Positions 1-10,868 of a DNA stretch of 64,000 nucleotides are shown piece by piece. The stretch is from Austropuccinia psidii (taxonomy: Eukaryota > Basidiomycota > Pucciniomycetes > Pucciniales > Sphaerophragmiaceae). The stretch lies in the NCBI GenBank assembly GCA_023105745.1, contig JALGQZ010000009.1, positions 15,548,564 to 15,612,563 on the forward strand. Reading direction: 5' to 3'. Below the pieces are notes generated by a model. It was not told where the DNA came from. It worked only from the letters and a program-made list of their open reading frames with translations, and did not search any database. Each line of letters starts with the position of its first letter. Position 1 is the first letter of the stretch. The translations under genes and the position numbers were made by a program.

Positions 1-1
1 A

Positions 2-307
2 ATTCAAAGAGATGCGTCAAAGTGGTGTACAGGTGGAAAATTGATTTTCCCAAATGAGCATTTTTGGATTGATCTATCCGCATGTCATGGGCTCATTCAG
101 GTAGTGTGGGCCAGTAGTACATTTGTTCATTATACTGATCCAGCACAGGACAACGAAAGCACGACACTAGTGGGTATGTCCGCACAATGCTCAAACAGGT
201 TAGCAAAAACAATGCGGCAAAAAAACCATGGCTATTATGAGATTGGCGAGAGAGCGGGCTATCAAATCAGGGATGGTAATACAATCTCATGCCGATTCAA
301 AGAATGA
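2..307 (+). CDS. Hypothetical protein, C-terminal fragment running in from the window edge
   Basis: An open frame enters from the window edge and ends at 305-307, giving about 101 residues with no in-frame start needed. Composition is protein-like: mixed aromatic, charged and cysteine residues, and a run containing HFWIDLSACHGLIQVVW. I do not recognise the family. It lies outside the minisatellite and the Zn2Cys6-like gene of element E, so by position it may be the next gene of that element, convergent with the Zn2Cys6-like gene. The ATG usually taken as a start could be internal because the frame stays open to base 2. It could also be a chance ORF; the length without stops in non-repetitive DNA argues mildly against that. 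Confidence 0.4.
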   Translation: MQRDASKWCTGGKLIFPNEHFWIDLSACHGLIQVVWASSTFVHYTDPAQDNESTTLVGMSAQCSNRLAKTMRQKNHGYYEIGERAGYQIRDGNTISCRFKE

Positions 308-479
308 GGAGATTTGCATGTGTGTTGGGTAAGTAATGGTGGGGTAAGGAAGAGGACAATATACACCAGGATTGGATGGATTCGAATGGGGGAGATGGGC
401 TGTCTCACATGAAAAAGGGGTGAAGTGGATTATGTATGGTGGCATGCCATGGTACATCTGTCCTGGTTTGTTGCTATTG
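308..479. other. Unassigned spacer
   Basis: Non-repetitive sequence between the fragmentary ORF and the minisatellite. I see no gene or clear signal. Confidence 0.4.
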
Positions 480-1095
480 TCCAGGATGCCAATGCTTCAC
501 ATGCGAATCCTTATGCTTGTGCAGGTTCCGACAATGCTAAGAGTTCCTTATGCCTATGCGGGGTGCCGACGCTACACACGCCAATCCTTACGCCTGTGCA
601 GGCTCCCGAAAATTTACACGCCAATCCTGACGCTTGTGAAGGTTCCCAGAAATGCTAAAAATTCCTTACCCCTGTACAGGCTTCCGGCGATTCACACGAC
701 AATCCTTACGCTTGTGAAGGTTCCCCACAATGCTGAAAATTTCTTGGCCTGTGCAGGATCCCGAGAATTCACACGCCAATTCTTACGCCTGTGCAGGCTC
801 CCAAAAATTCACACGCCAATCCTTATGCTTGTGAAGGGTCCCAAAAATGCTTAAAATATCTTATGCCTGTACAGGCTTCCGACGATTCACATGCCAATCT
901 TTACGCTTGGGAAGGTTGCCAACAATGCTGACAAATTCTTACGCCTGTGCAGGCTCCCAACAATTCACACGCCAATCCTTATGCCTGTGCAGGCTCCCAA
1001 CAATTCACACGCCAATCCTTACACCTGTGCAGCCTCCCAACAAGTCACACGCCAATCCTTACGCTTGTGAAGGTTCCAGACAACTTAAACAATTC
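480..1095. repeat. Minisatellite, about 40-bp unit, roughly 15 degenerate copies
   Basis: The unit contains CACACGCCAATCCTTACGCC followed by TGTGCAGGCTCCCAAMAATT, with CTTGTGAAGGTTCC as an alternating variant of the second half. Copies near 955-1070 are most alike and those near 500-750 more diverged. Several frames are open across it because the unit length lets frames run through; I regard these ORFs as by-products. It lies about 400 bp beyond the 3' end of the Zn2Cys6-like gene, so it should be part of the element E arm and should reappear inverted to the right of the window. Confidence 0.8.
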
Positions 1096-1500
1096 AATAC
1101 ATGAGTAAGATTAATAGCGTGTGACCATAGGAAAGGCCATGTTTTACAAATCTGCAGTGGATTGCTCACATGCGGGAAGCTCCCGCTTTTTTACAGTTAA
1201 GAATGGATATGGCTCTAAACCATGGAAGCAGAAAATATAGGAGACGGTAACGGCAACTATTGGCGCATTTTGGGAAAAAGAGGTTCACCAAAACAAATAC
1301 TCACCCAAAATTTTGGTGGGGCACTTATAAAAAATTTTCTCACGCAATAGGATATTTGAACCATTGAGGAAAATATAATTTCACGTAAGCAAAGAATGTA
1401 ATAGAAATTGAACATAACAATAATTGAAAACAAATAATTTATTTAAAAGAAAGTATTACAAATAATAAAAAGAGGAAATCATGACATTTTTTTTAGATTT
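1096..1500. other. AT-rich 3' flank of the Zn2Cys6-like gene
   Basis: No gene seen. Presumed 3' UTR and terminator region of the minus-strand gene that stops at 1501, with long A/T runs at 1420-1500. Confidence 0.4.
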
Positions 1501-2751
1501 TTATTTTTCTAAGAATTTCGAGACTATCCCGGTGATGTCCTCCTTTGGATAAGCCTCCAGTGCCTGGGCAAGGAGGGAGTTTAGTTCCTCCCGGAATTCC
1601 CGGTGCATCTCATTTCGATGAGTTGCATCCACGAAAGGAATCATGTGGAGCAAGCGGCGATGCTCCAACAAGATTTGGTTGATCGATTCGTGGACAATGG
1701 CTCGAGGAATCATTAGGGTCGGTCGCAGGTCGGTGAATTCCTGCCGAGCGTCATCGTGGGAATGAGAGGAGCTTGGCACCGGGGGGGAGGAGGAGGTTGG
1801 GTTCTCGGGGGCAATGGGAGGGAGATCCTGGGAAGGAACCGGGGTTGGAGTGGAGGGAGGGGAAGATGGTGGAGTCGGTGAAGAAGAAGGGGGATGGGGG
1901 GATCCAACGGGCGTATCGTGGATGATGATTATTGAGCAAGGAGTGGCCGGACAATCTGGAGACGGTCAAAGAAAAAATGAGGAAAAGTGGATATGGCTTG
2001 AAGAGAAAAAAGGGGTGACTTACCATAAGGTTCCTCCATGGATTGCGTAGGTGCCACCTCAGGTTCTGGATCACAAGTCGTATCGTCCTCAGGTGGTTGC
2101 GACGATGGACTTGGGCCAGGAATAGGTGGCTCTTTGGTTCGGGAGGGTTCTAAAAAAGGAGTAAGAGTCAGTTCACTCGACTCGAAAGTGAAAGTGAAAA
2201 TGAAATGAAACTTTGGCTGCTTACCGCGGAATAATTCCTCAGACCATTGGGTGCCACTCGGGCCTGGAGTGGGTTGCCGGGGGGTTTGCTCGCGAGGCAA
2301 ACTAGGAACGGGAGAGTCATGTCGGGGGGGATTCGGGGGGTTTTGTTCTATGAGTAATGGAAAAAAGTCAGTATTATTGCGTGAAGAGAAATGAGATAAG
2401 GAGGAGAAAGAAAACTTACTTTGGCATTTGAATCCCATCGGTGACAAGACATGGTGACGATCAGCCCAAGCTTGAATGTCCTCTCGCCATCGCCATCCTT
2501 CATTGGCCGGATAATCACTTCGCTCCGGTCGAGGAGTGAAGTGACCATCGGATGGTGGCCTAGAAGGGGGAGTGGAAAAATCGATACTGGAGGGGAGAAG
2601 GCTAATCGTCCAGAATCGTTCCCGTTGGCCTGTTTGGGGGCCCAACGTCCATTCAAGCTTGGAAATGGTTTCATCATTGTCGACCACAAAAGAGTCCTCG
2701 CGAGGGCGTCTTGGGCAGGAACTCCTCTGGCCTTGTGGTCGGAAGGGGCGG
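1501..2751 (-). pseudogene. Zn2Cys6-like regulator of element E, left copy, 3' part (cut by LTR element A)
   Basis: This is the 3' four-fifths of a gene whose first coding segment lies 36.6 kb away at 39352-39461. Exons by GT-AG junctions and frame are 2420-2751, 2225-2347, 2024-2149 and 1501-1955, with introns of 68-76 bp. All junctions keep frame with the right-hand copy. The protein runs from a basic segment with RPRREDS-like residues, through an acidic and aromatic stretch (PERSDYP, WADRHHVLSP) and proline-rich disordered regions, to a conserved helical C-terminus rich in E, H and L that ends FLEK. I see no stop inside these exons, so the only visible lesion is the LTR insertion after 2751. 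Probable role: DNA-binding regulator carried by a transposon; this is inferred from the N-terminal cluster in the separated exon. Confidence 0.8.
2748..2751. other. Target-site duplication GCGG of element A, left
   Basis: GCGG precedes the LTR start TGTGGGAAC at 2752 and recurs at 39348-39351 straight after the LTR end ACCACA. Deleting the stack with one GCGG restores the match to the uninterrupted right-hand copy around 58036-58050. Confidence 0.85.
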
Positions 2752-3329
2752 TGTGGGAACTCCTTTTGGTGTGGGATGAAATAAGGCAGTACCTTGAGGG
2801 GGAAATTATTGTTAAGTCTGTTTTGAATTTCAGAATTGCCCAATAACCATGGGTGCTAAGGTGTATTAGCTGCCCCTCTAAATAATACTGAATAGTCAGC
2901 CTACAGAGAATCACAAAATAAAATAAGATTTGTGGCTTTAACAGATAGAGAAGACTTATCAGCAGTCTCTAACTCAGACCTATCAATAACACTACAGTAA
3001 AAATTCTGATCTAAAATTTCTGATAAAATAAACACTAGATTTTTTTTATTTTATTTTGATAAAAGTGATGATGATATATATATATGTTTGGGTTTCTGTC
3101 TTTTTAATAAAACTAATAAGAATATTATTTTTTTTTTTTTAATAAGAATGATAAGAATATATATATTTTTTATGGTTTTAGGTTGATTATAATGATTTTT
3201 TTTTGATATAAGTACTAATAATAAGACTACTGGATTTGATTCTTTTAGAATTTTTTTTAATACTGAGTTTATATCACTACTACTTCTCTTTTTTAATAAC
3301 ACTAAGCTTTTGAGCAAGGCTACTAACCT

Positions 3330-3545
3330 TTAACTACGGTTATACTACTATTCTTTACTAATACTAAGCTACTGAGCAAGGCTACTGAGCTTTTACTACG
3401 GTTTATACTACTATTATTCACTAATACTAAGCTACTGACCAAGGCTACTGACCAAGGCTACTGAGCTTTTACTACGGTTTATACTACTATTCTTCACTAA
3501 TACTAAGCTACTGAGCAAGGCTACTGAGCTTTTCACTACTAAAAA
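3330..3545. repeat. Tandem CTACTGAGCAAGG repeats in the A LTR
   Basis: Units of about 60-80 bp contain AATACTAAGCTACTGAGCAA followed by GGCTACTGAGCTTTTACTAC. The right LTR of A has the same array near 37700-37925 with a different copy arrangement. Confidence 0.8.
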
Positions 3546-3759
3546 ACTACTACTATTCTAGATATCCTGCTAGTTCAGGGATGGTTGTGATCCTGGATAG
3601 TGGGAACTTGTTCCATGATGATGGGAAAAATGAGGGAGAGAGGACCTCTATTTATAGCTTTTGGGCCTCCATAGAGCTTCTCAAAATAGAGTACTTAGAA
3701 AAAATCATAGTTGAGAGGTTTTAGCTAGTGAGACGTGTAGTTTTGGTGTAGCAACGTGT

Positions 3760-4470
3760 TTGCTGAGAAAATTATGCTGGTGGTGCTTTTTCTTATCAAG
3801 ATCATGTGATGTATTTGAGATAATTTGGCTGGTGAGATTTTCTTTTTATCAGAGTCATGTGAGGTCATTGAGATAATATGGCTGGTGATGTTTTCTTGAT
3901 GGTGGGGAAAGTATTTTTTTGTTTCTATTTTTTACGTATTTTATGAGAGAATTATGCTGGTGGTGCTTTTTCTTATCATAATCATGTGATGTCTTCGGGA
4001 TAATTTTGCTGGTGACACTTTCATTTTTGGTGACTTTGTTACGTATTTTCTGAGAGAATTATGCTGGTGGTGCTTTTTTTTATCAAAATCATGTGATGTG
4101 TTTGAGATAATTTGGCTGCTGATGGTTTATTGAAGGTGGGGAAAGTATTTTTAGTTTCTATTTTTATGTATTTTATGAGAGAATTATGCTGGTGGTGCTT
4201 TTTCTTATCAAAATCATGTGATGTATTTGAGATAATTTGGATGGTGAGACTTTCTTTTTTGAAAGTAAGTGGAGAAAATACAGCTTCTGACAATTGAAAT
4301 TTCTTCTAGTCTTATGATATATCTGAGAAAATTATGCTGGTTCTTCTGTTTCTTATCAAAATCATGTGATGTCTTTGAGATAATTTTGCTGGTGAGATTT
4401 TCTTTTTATCAAAGTCATGTGAGGTCATTGAAATAATATAGCTGGTGATGTTTTCTTGAGTGTGGGGAAA
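3760..4470. repeat. Diverged tandem array in the A LTR (ATCATGTGATGT core)
   Basis: About eight units share TTATGCTGGTGGTGCTTTTT, then a core of ATCATGTGATGT, then TTGAGATAATTTGGCTGGTG. Spacing varies from about 70 to 140 bp. The right LTR carries the matching array (38150-38850). It covers the terminal part of the LTR, downstream of any likely promoter when read on the minus strand. Confidence 0.75.
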
Positions 4471-4474
4471 GTAT
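4471..4474. other. Target-site duplication GTAT of element B, left
   Basis: GTAT at 4471-4474 precedes the B LTR and recurs at 29183-29186 after it. The A right LTR shows the related uninterrupted site near 38870. Confidence 0.85.
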
Positions 4475-6745
4475 TGTGGGAACTCCTCTTGTGTGGGATA
4501 AATGAGGCAGTACCTGGAAGAGGAAATTACAATAGAACAGTTTTGAATTGCTGTTAAAGATTGTAACCCTTGCTCTGCTTGTGTGTCAGAATAATCTGAA
4601 CTGCCCTTCCTGAAAATGCTGAATTATCTTGACTTGAGTTCACAATCCATTTATCTTATTTGATGGTGGCTTGTCAGAAAAGTATATTCAACAGACTCTA
4701 TCAGACTTTGTTTGATCTGGGAACAATGGTTAGTAAACCTCAACACAAGTAAATAAAGATATAAAAATGGAGAAAAGACTTTTAATTCCTTTAGTGAGAA
4801 CAGTAACACCTTGAGGGATTTCCAATTCTTGATGATAACACTGTTGATAATATGATAACTGATAATAACAAACACTACTATATTTTTTTCAAGGGTTTAA
4901 TAATTTTATGATGATAACCTGGGATAACAGACACTACTATTGTTCAATTTACTACTGAGCTTGGCTACTGAGTAAAGAACCTTGTCAATGGGATGGATTT
5001 ATAAAATAATGTAGACCAACTGTTAACTACTATTATCTATAAAACACCCAGACAATGCTACTGAGCTTAGCTACTGAGCAGAATTTAGGAATGGGGTAAC
5101 AATATCAATGGGATAGTCAATGAGTTTAATTTATAAATCAATGTAGACCAGCTGTTATCTACTATTAATTATATAAAGAAGACTCAGACAGTGCTTCTGA
5201 GCTTAGCTACTGAGCAATAATGGGATGGAGATAGTCAATGAGATGAGTTTATGAATTAAAGTAGACCAACTGTTAACTACTATTAATTATAAATCACTCA
5301 GACAGTGCTACTGAGCTTAGCTACTGAGCAAAATTTAGGAATGGGGATGGGATAACTATACTGCTGAGCTTAGCTACTGAGTATTCCTAAAAAAATTAGG
5401 ATAATGTGGATGGATGGAGGGGATTTCCCTCAGAAAAAAATATTAAGAAGTTACGTTTTTGTGATGAGCCTCTGTCTAGGCCATGAGGAAAAAAGAATTG
5501 AGGGGGGGGGAGGGGACCTCTATTTATAGTTTTTGGGGCCTCCATGGGAGTTTCAAAAAAAAGGGGACTTAGAATTTTTCAGGTCTCCAATTTGGGTTTT
5601 TAGAATGTGACCTGTATTATGAAGTAAGGTTTGGTGGTGTTGGATCATGGGACCTGTATTTTCAATTGAGTTCTTGAAATTGTGGGGAAATGATGTCATT
5701 TTCTTATGTAATCAATTGAGTTTCCTGGGATCCTTATCTCCATGATTAGTAATCCTAGTTTAGTTCCTGTTGATGGTGTTATTGATGATGTCATTGATTA
5801 TGTAATCAATTGAGTTTCCTGGGATCCTTATCTCCATGATTAGTAATCAATTGAGTCTCCTGGGATCCTTATCTCCATGATTACTGTACTATAGTTTTCC
5901 TGTATTATCCTGTCTTTTTCTGCAACTAGGTGTCCTGTAACTGTAACTGTATTACAGTACACCCTCGTGAAACTTCTGTAATATTGCTCTGAACCTTCTG
6001 TAATACTACTGTGATATCTCTACTGTCTAATCTTGTCTTCCTAGCCTATTTTCTTTCACATTTCACACCATTTTACCATCTCTCTGTACCCTAAATGTTG
6101 AATTTCTTCCTTCTAACATCACAATGATCACTCAAAGGAGTCAGAGAATTGAATACACCTGTACTTTTCTTGTTTCAATGATATCCTAAGCCTGAATTAA
6201 ACACTTTTCCTAGATTTAACCCTCTACATTTAATATTCATTTCCCTCTCAAAATTAATAGAAAGACTAATTTTCATCTAAATACCCAATTATACCTTTTT
6301 GTTATATAAATGAACTTTTAATTAATATTTATGACCCCTATTATGCTACAACTCTGCCCTGGAATTTAATTCCATTCATCCTCATTGTAACTAGGACCTT
6401 CTGTGCTGTAGTATATTTTTGTTGATTTTTACTACCCACAATATTTAAAGAAAATTGAAGTAAAATAAATTAAGAAATAAAAATATATATAAGAAATTAA
6501 TTTTTTTAGGTCAACAAATCCCTTGAAAGTTAATTCATCTGGGTGGTGCATTGGGGTGTCACATCATAATTGTCAAGTTCAATTATCAAAAAAAGGAATT
6601 TATTGAGTTTTGATGGTGTTAGTCCCTCTTATAATTTATTTTGAAAAAAATGAGTACTCTAATATATTGGGAAAAGCCTAAGGAAAATTGAAAAATATTC
6701 CTTCTTAGTTTGTCCATTAATCCAAACTGGTTCAGGTATACCACA
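4475..6745 (-). repeat. Element B 3' LTR (left)
   Basis: Begins TGTGGGAACTCC and ends GGTATACCACA on the plus strand. Nearly identical to 26909-29182. It includes the array at 4940-5390, and repeats of GATCCTTATCTCCATGATTA near 5730-5880. Confidence 0.9.
4940..5390. repeat. CTACTGAGCTTAGCTACTGAG tandem units in the B LTR
   Basis: About five units of roughly 110 bp, each with GCTTAGCTACTGAGC followed by a stretch with GTAGACCAACTGTTA. The same array is at 27375-27820 in the other LTR. The CTACTGAGC core also occurs in the A LTR array, another sign that the families are related. Confidence 0.75.
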
Positions 6746-6760
6746 TCCCCCTCTCCATTT
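6746..6760 (-). other. Element B polypurine tract
   Basis: Read on the minus strand, a purine run containing GAGAGGGGGA abuts the 3' LTR. This is the expected plus-strand primer and sets the orientation. The same tract sits next to the A LTR at 29672. Confidence 0.75.
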
Positions 6761-7531
6761 AATGCTGTCCCCAGCATTTCCAGTGAGGATTAAGGGACAA
6801 ATACCCTGCCTTGAGTTTTATCTTTTTTTTTTATTTGAGTGAATTGATTTCTTTTATTTTGAATAAATTATTATTATTAATCCATGATAGAGGTAATTCT
6901 TAGTGATGTTCTTTCTTTTATGATGGTAGTTATGAACTTGGTTTAGTCTTGAGGGAGAAGTTATCCTAAAGAAAAAAAACTGCAACTTCCATGAAAGTTT
7001 GTTGTGTTTCCTGGTTGCAATTCTTTATACTGGTTTGTCTTCATTCTTCTTCATTAGTTCTAACTCCAAAGATATTCATTTCCTTTATAGTATCCTTATC
7101 TCTTAACTTGCTGGTGTGTCTTCCTTTTTTTTTATCTTCATTCTTGTTATTCTTCTTTTTCTTTACTCTACATATTATCATTCTTTTTTTTTTTTTTCAA
7201 TGAAAATTTCTTTATCACACATTATATAAAATAATTGTGAGTTGATAAAATAAATTCCCCCTACCCCCCAAAACTTAAAAATCACAAGGAGTGATGATAA
7301 GAAACAAGTTACCACCCCTTATTTTTTAATATTGAGAGATTTCATTTTTTTTATATAAATTTTGTTGTTAAAGTTTCTTGAGGGTATTTTTATTTATTTA
7401 TTTATTTATTTATTTATTTTTTTTGAAATAATTTAGTGTTAAAGGTTTGATAATTCCCAATGGCCAAAATTGATTTCTTGAGATGAATAATGAGGTTGAA
7501 AAAATCTTGATGATGCAGTTTAAGGTCATAC
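6761..7531. other. Element B 3' internal region without a supported gene
   Basis: T-rich sequence with a TTTA tetranucleotide run at about 7391-7430 and one minisatellite repeat core at 7515-7531. A short plus-strand ORF near 6990-7203 is mostly F, L and S from T-runs and is not credible. Confidence 0.6.
7527..7531. other. Target-site duplication CATAC of element C
   Basis: CATAC at 7527-7531 and at 17926-17930 flank the two identical-length LTRs. Joining the flanks restores a unit of the B minisatellite (CAGTTTAAGGTCATAC then TCAGGACCA). Confidence 0.95.
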
Positions 7532-8298
7532 TGTCACAGGGGCTCTTCGAAGTGAAGAGGGCCTGGCACTCAGTAAACTGGGACTCACTTATGGAGGGCT
7601 CAAGGATAGGATAAGATGAGACACACTTAAGAGTGTTAAAGATGAATTACTAAAAGGATGAATATAAGAAAAGCAGCAACAAAAGAAATAAGAAGAAGAA
7701 AATAGAAGAGCCAACCACAAACAAGTCCAAGTCCACTGTTTCAACCTGTCAGAATGGAAAGAGAAGGGTTAATAAGGATATGGCCACCCAACTCATACTG
7801 TACAGGCGAAGAAAGAAAAGAGGCAAAGACTAACTTAAGATTAAATAAATATAATACCCAAAATATAAGGATAAGAATATTCAGTTAATAATAAATCAAC
7901 TAAATTAATTAACTGGGGAAAAGTCCCCAGGGGGGAGAAAGAGGGGCTGGTATATGTGAGAATCACCAGCCCTCATCCAGAGAAGAATTTTCATGAGAAT
8001 AATTGATTGTTGAATTGAGTCTGGCCAATACAGGTCCTGTACAGCTGTACAGGACCTGTACAAGAGGTGTGGTGTATTTGAGTGATCATACAGTTTCATA
8101 CTGGTGTATTGAAACTGTATTGGGTGAATCCATCCTGTACAAGTATTGACAGGCTGTATTGATGTACCAAACTGTATGCATGTTTCAGAATGAAGATTGC
8201 TGAAACTGACTGCTGATGCAGATACTGGATTTGCTGATTTGAGGTGTTTGAGTGGGTGTATGAATGAATACCCTTACCCCTGATGGATGGTTGTTACA
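7532..8298 (-). repeat. Element C 3' LTR
   Basis: 767 bp, TGTCACAGG...TTGTTACA on the plus strand. One difference from the other LTR noticed by eye, near 7557 (GAAGAGG versus GAAAAGG). It contains a long perfect palindrome at 8029-8060. Confidence 0.95.
8029..8060. repeat. 32-bp perfect palindrome in the C LTR
   Basis: Two 16-base half sites meet at AGCT in the centre, each half containing ACAGGTCCTGTACAG. Repeated at 17656-17687. Upstream of the proposed transcription start on the element's strand by about 115 bp, so it may be a protein-binding site in the promoter. Confidence 0.9.
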
Positions 8299-8312
8299 GT
8301 ATCCCCCTCTTG
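8299..8312 (-). other. Element C polypurine tract
   Basis: On the minus strand the bases just before the 3' LTR read AAGAGGGGGATAC, a purine-rich primer site. It shows that the left LTR is the 3' LTR and agrees with the gag-pol direction. Confidence 0.8.
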
Positions 8313-8883
8313 AAACTGGTGGGCTCCTGAACACCATAATACCCTGCCACTGTTGAGTGGCATCTCAATATCCCCACATTTTTTCAAAAAATTTTCTTTT
8401 TAAATTTCTTTCCTCTTGACCATTATCCTGAAAATCCTTTATTACTTCTTCCCTGCCAAATTCAATTGATTCCCCCCTTTCTTTTCAAATTTGAGTGAGT
8501 ATCCCTTCCAGAGTATGCAATTCTTTCTTTTGATTCAATCAGTCATGTCTTGGGATGTGGCCTTGGGATATATCCCAGAATAAAGGCCATTGAGCACTTG
8601 TGCTCAAAAATTGGTGCCCAATGAGTATATGACTTGTACTCATTGGCCCAGACTTAATCCATTCAATGAACCTCCAAGGGGTCTTGTCCCCATGATCCAA
8701 GGAATTGGCCTCAGGCAGCCCTCCCAGTGGGTTTGGACTGTGGCCCCCATCTTGAGTGATCTTGATGTATCTTGCTTTTTATGGCCTTTTTGGCCTTGCT
8801 GGGTGTTTTGGTGATTAGGGCAATTTTTTTGATTTTTTGGGTTTTTTGGCCATAATAGGCCTTTTGATGTTTTTGGGATCCTA

Positions 8884-8977
8884 CGGTCCGCGGTCCGTAC
8901 GCCGCGGTCCGTGGTCCGTGGTCCGTGGGCCGTGGTTCGCGGTCCGTGGACCGTACGCCGCGGTCCGCGGTCCGTGG
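8884..8977. promoter_or_regulatory. GC-rich array of CGG-N1-CCG dyads
   Basis: A compact block inside otherwise AT-rich DNA holds six exact CGGTCCG units plus variants (TGGTCCG, TGGACCG, GTACGCCG). CGG triplets in inverted or direct pairs are the established binding unit of fungal Zn2Cys6 proteins. The block lies about 350 bp upstream of the start of the antisense gene at 9325, whose product has a Zn2Cys6-spaced cluster. The regulatory role is inference; a simple GC-rich microsatellite is the alternative. Confidence 0.5.
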
Positions 8978-9324
8978 GGGCTATTGGAGGCCCCCAGGAC
9001 CAAAATGAAGCCCCTGGGCCCAAATTTGCTGGGGACCCAGGGTGACCAAGGGGCCCAAAATTGGCCCAATTCCAAAATTCACCATATATGGCCTGGATCC
9101 ATTGAAGGGGTCCAGGACCATCAAGATCTTGGCCTCCCCAAAGTTGCAGGGGAGGCCCTGGGTGATGAGTTCAGCCCCAAAGGGGTATGAACCTTCACCT
9201 TAGAGGCTTTGAGGTGGGGCATAATTGAGTTATGGCCCCAGTTCCTTGAGTCAAATTTCTTTTTCTTGATGTGGAGTGGATTGATTCTGACGTCTTGAAT
9301 CTTCTGCTTGCACTTTCTTCAGTT

Positions 9325-10565
9325 ATGAGTTCCAAACTGACTGAACTCACTGAATCTTCCCCTTCTGCACCGCCACCGTCTGTTCTTCATGGTTCTGGCG
9401 TCTTCAGTCGATTGTCTTCTCCCTCCATGGCGTCTTCTGGCCATTTTGACCCCTCCCAAACATATGATGGGTTCAGAGCAGTTGAAGTTCTTGATCCTGC
9501 CTGTACTGAGTGTTTGGCCAGGGGGAAGGATTGCTTTCAACATTACAATCCTCGATCGTCAAAGTGCCATTTCTGCTTCATTGGGAAGAAGCCATGCCGC
9601 CGTACCGGATCAACTTTGTCCCGGGTCAAGAGACACTTGTGGAGTAGGAAGGATGGGCCTTATGGGCAGGAATTCCCCATTCTTGAGGAACCTACCCCTG
9701 ATGCCACTTCTGGATTTTCTCAATGTGAGTGATTTGCATTTCTTGGTTGAATTGATGCTGATATTTTGATGTAGTGACTGGTTCCAGGCAGAGGGATGTG
9801 GCCAGGTGGACTAATGTTGGAGGGCCCATTCCGATTGGTGGTAGGCCCATCCACTACAGCTCAGAAATTCCCATTTCAAGGACCAATGCTGATGGAGTGG
9901 TGAAAGTAGTGAAGAAGCTAAGAAGAATTGTTGATTCCCCATCAGATCCAGATGCTGAAGGAAGTGATGAGTTGGATGGTGAAGAAGTTCAAGTTATTCC
10001 TCATTCAAGTGGCCATCCATCCAGCAATTCCTCTTCTCAACCTCTTGCCAACCCCAGATTCCAAAGCCAAGTGGTTCCCAGCACTCCAAGAACCTTCCAA
10101 CCAATGCTTGCTTCAATTCCTACAACCCTTCCTCCTCCATCACCAACTACTTCCCACACCACCAGGCCTGCCTTGAATCCAGCAGTAAGACCATCTCCAG
10201 TTCAACAGCCCAGAAACTCACCCATAAACACCTCCCGTCAACTCCAACCTGTGGCCAGCTCCAGCAGAAGAAGAGATGGGATGTCCCCTTTGCCGTTTCC
10301 TGCCGCTCAAGTATTCCAAAGAAGAGAACGTTGGCCTATCCGGGTTACCAGAGAAGATCCCAACGCGGCTAGTGAAAATCAAGATGCTGTGGCCAGATTG
10401 TTCAGGAGAGTTGACAGAAATAGCAGAGAGGTGATTATGTATGCCAATGACAGGACAATTCCAGGTACTGCTTCTGAAGAAATGGCTGCAAAATTTGCCT
10501 GGTATGAAGATGAGTTGATAAATGATTTCCAGAGAACTTTTGATGACTTGGGTAGAGATAACTAG
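9325..10565 (+). CDS. Antisense accessory gene of element C: Zn2Cys6-like protein, two exons
   Basis: Exons 9325-9724 and 9775-10565 with a 50-bp intron (GTGAGT...ATGTAG) give 396 residues; the junction keeps frame. Start is the first ATG in frame. Residues 1-55 are S/P/T-rich. Cysteines 60, 63, 70, 81, 84 and 91 have C-x2-C-x6-C-x10-C-x2-C-x6-C spacing, as in fungal Zn2Cys6 clusters, and basic RR and KRHLWSRK follow. Residues around 180-320 are low-complexity and proline-rich, with an acidic patch (DPDAEGSDELDGEE). The end (about 335-396) is charged and probably helical. It lies on the strand opposite gag-pol, between pol and the 3' LTR. Probable role: nuclear DNA-binding regulator carried by the retrotransposon. 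From memory, similar proteins recur in A. psidii. The CX2C pairs could instead bind zinc in a non-DNA role. Confidence 0.75.
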
Positions 10566-10868
10566 TTTCCTTTTCCTTGTTTGTGTTTGGTTTGACTTCT
10601 ATCCCCACTCTTATAACTACTAAAAAATAAAAAATAAAAAATAAAAAAGATAATGGAACCTCCCAATACATGATTTGGGGAGGGGATGCTGCTGCTTTAA
10701 AGAAATAAAAGAAAGAAAATATACAAGTAAAGAAAGAGAGAAAATAATAAGAGAAAATGAGAGTAAAGAAAGAACTAAAGAAAAATTCCTGATGGCTGGT
10801 CCTTCTTGTGGTGAGTTGCTTGATTCTGGCCAAGGAGTGTCTGAAAAATGAAAACCAAGCATTTGATG

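Larger units (their letters stand above)
2752..4474 (-). repeat. Element A left LTR, first segment
   Basis: Matches 37144 to about 38871 in the right LTR and is cut after GTAT at 4474 by element B. It continues at 29187. The intact right LTR provides the uninterrupted sequence at the junction. Confidence 0.9.

Noticed and set aside
372..1104. Several plus-strand ORFs with repeating cysteine- and leucine-rich peptides
   Set aside because: They are translations of the 40-bp minisatellite in different frames; no conserved start or domain.
8590..9190. ORFs over the CGGTCCG block (GPWSVVRGPW-type repeats)
   Set aside because: The repetitive peptides follow from the dyad array in several frames on both strands.
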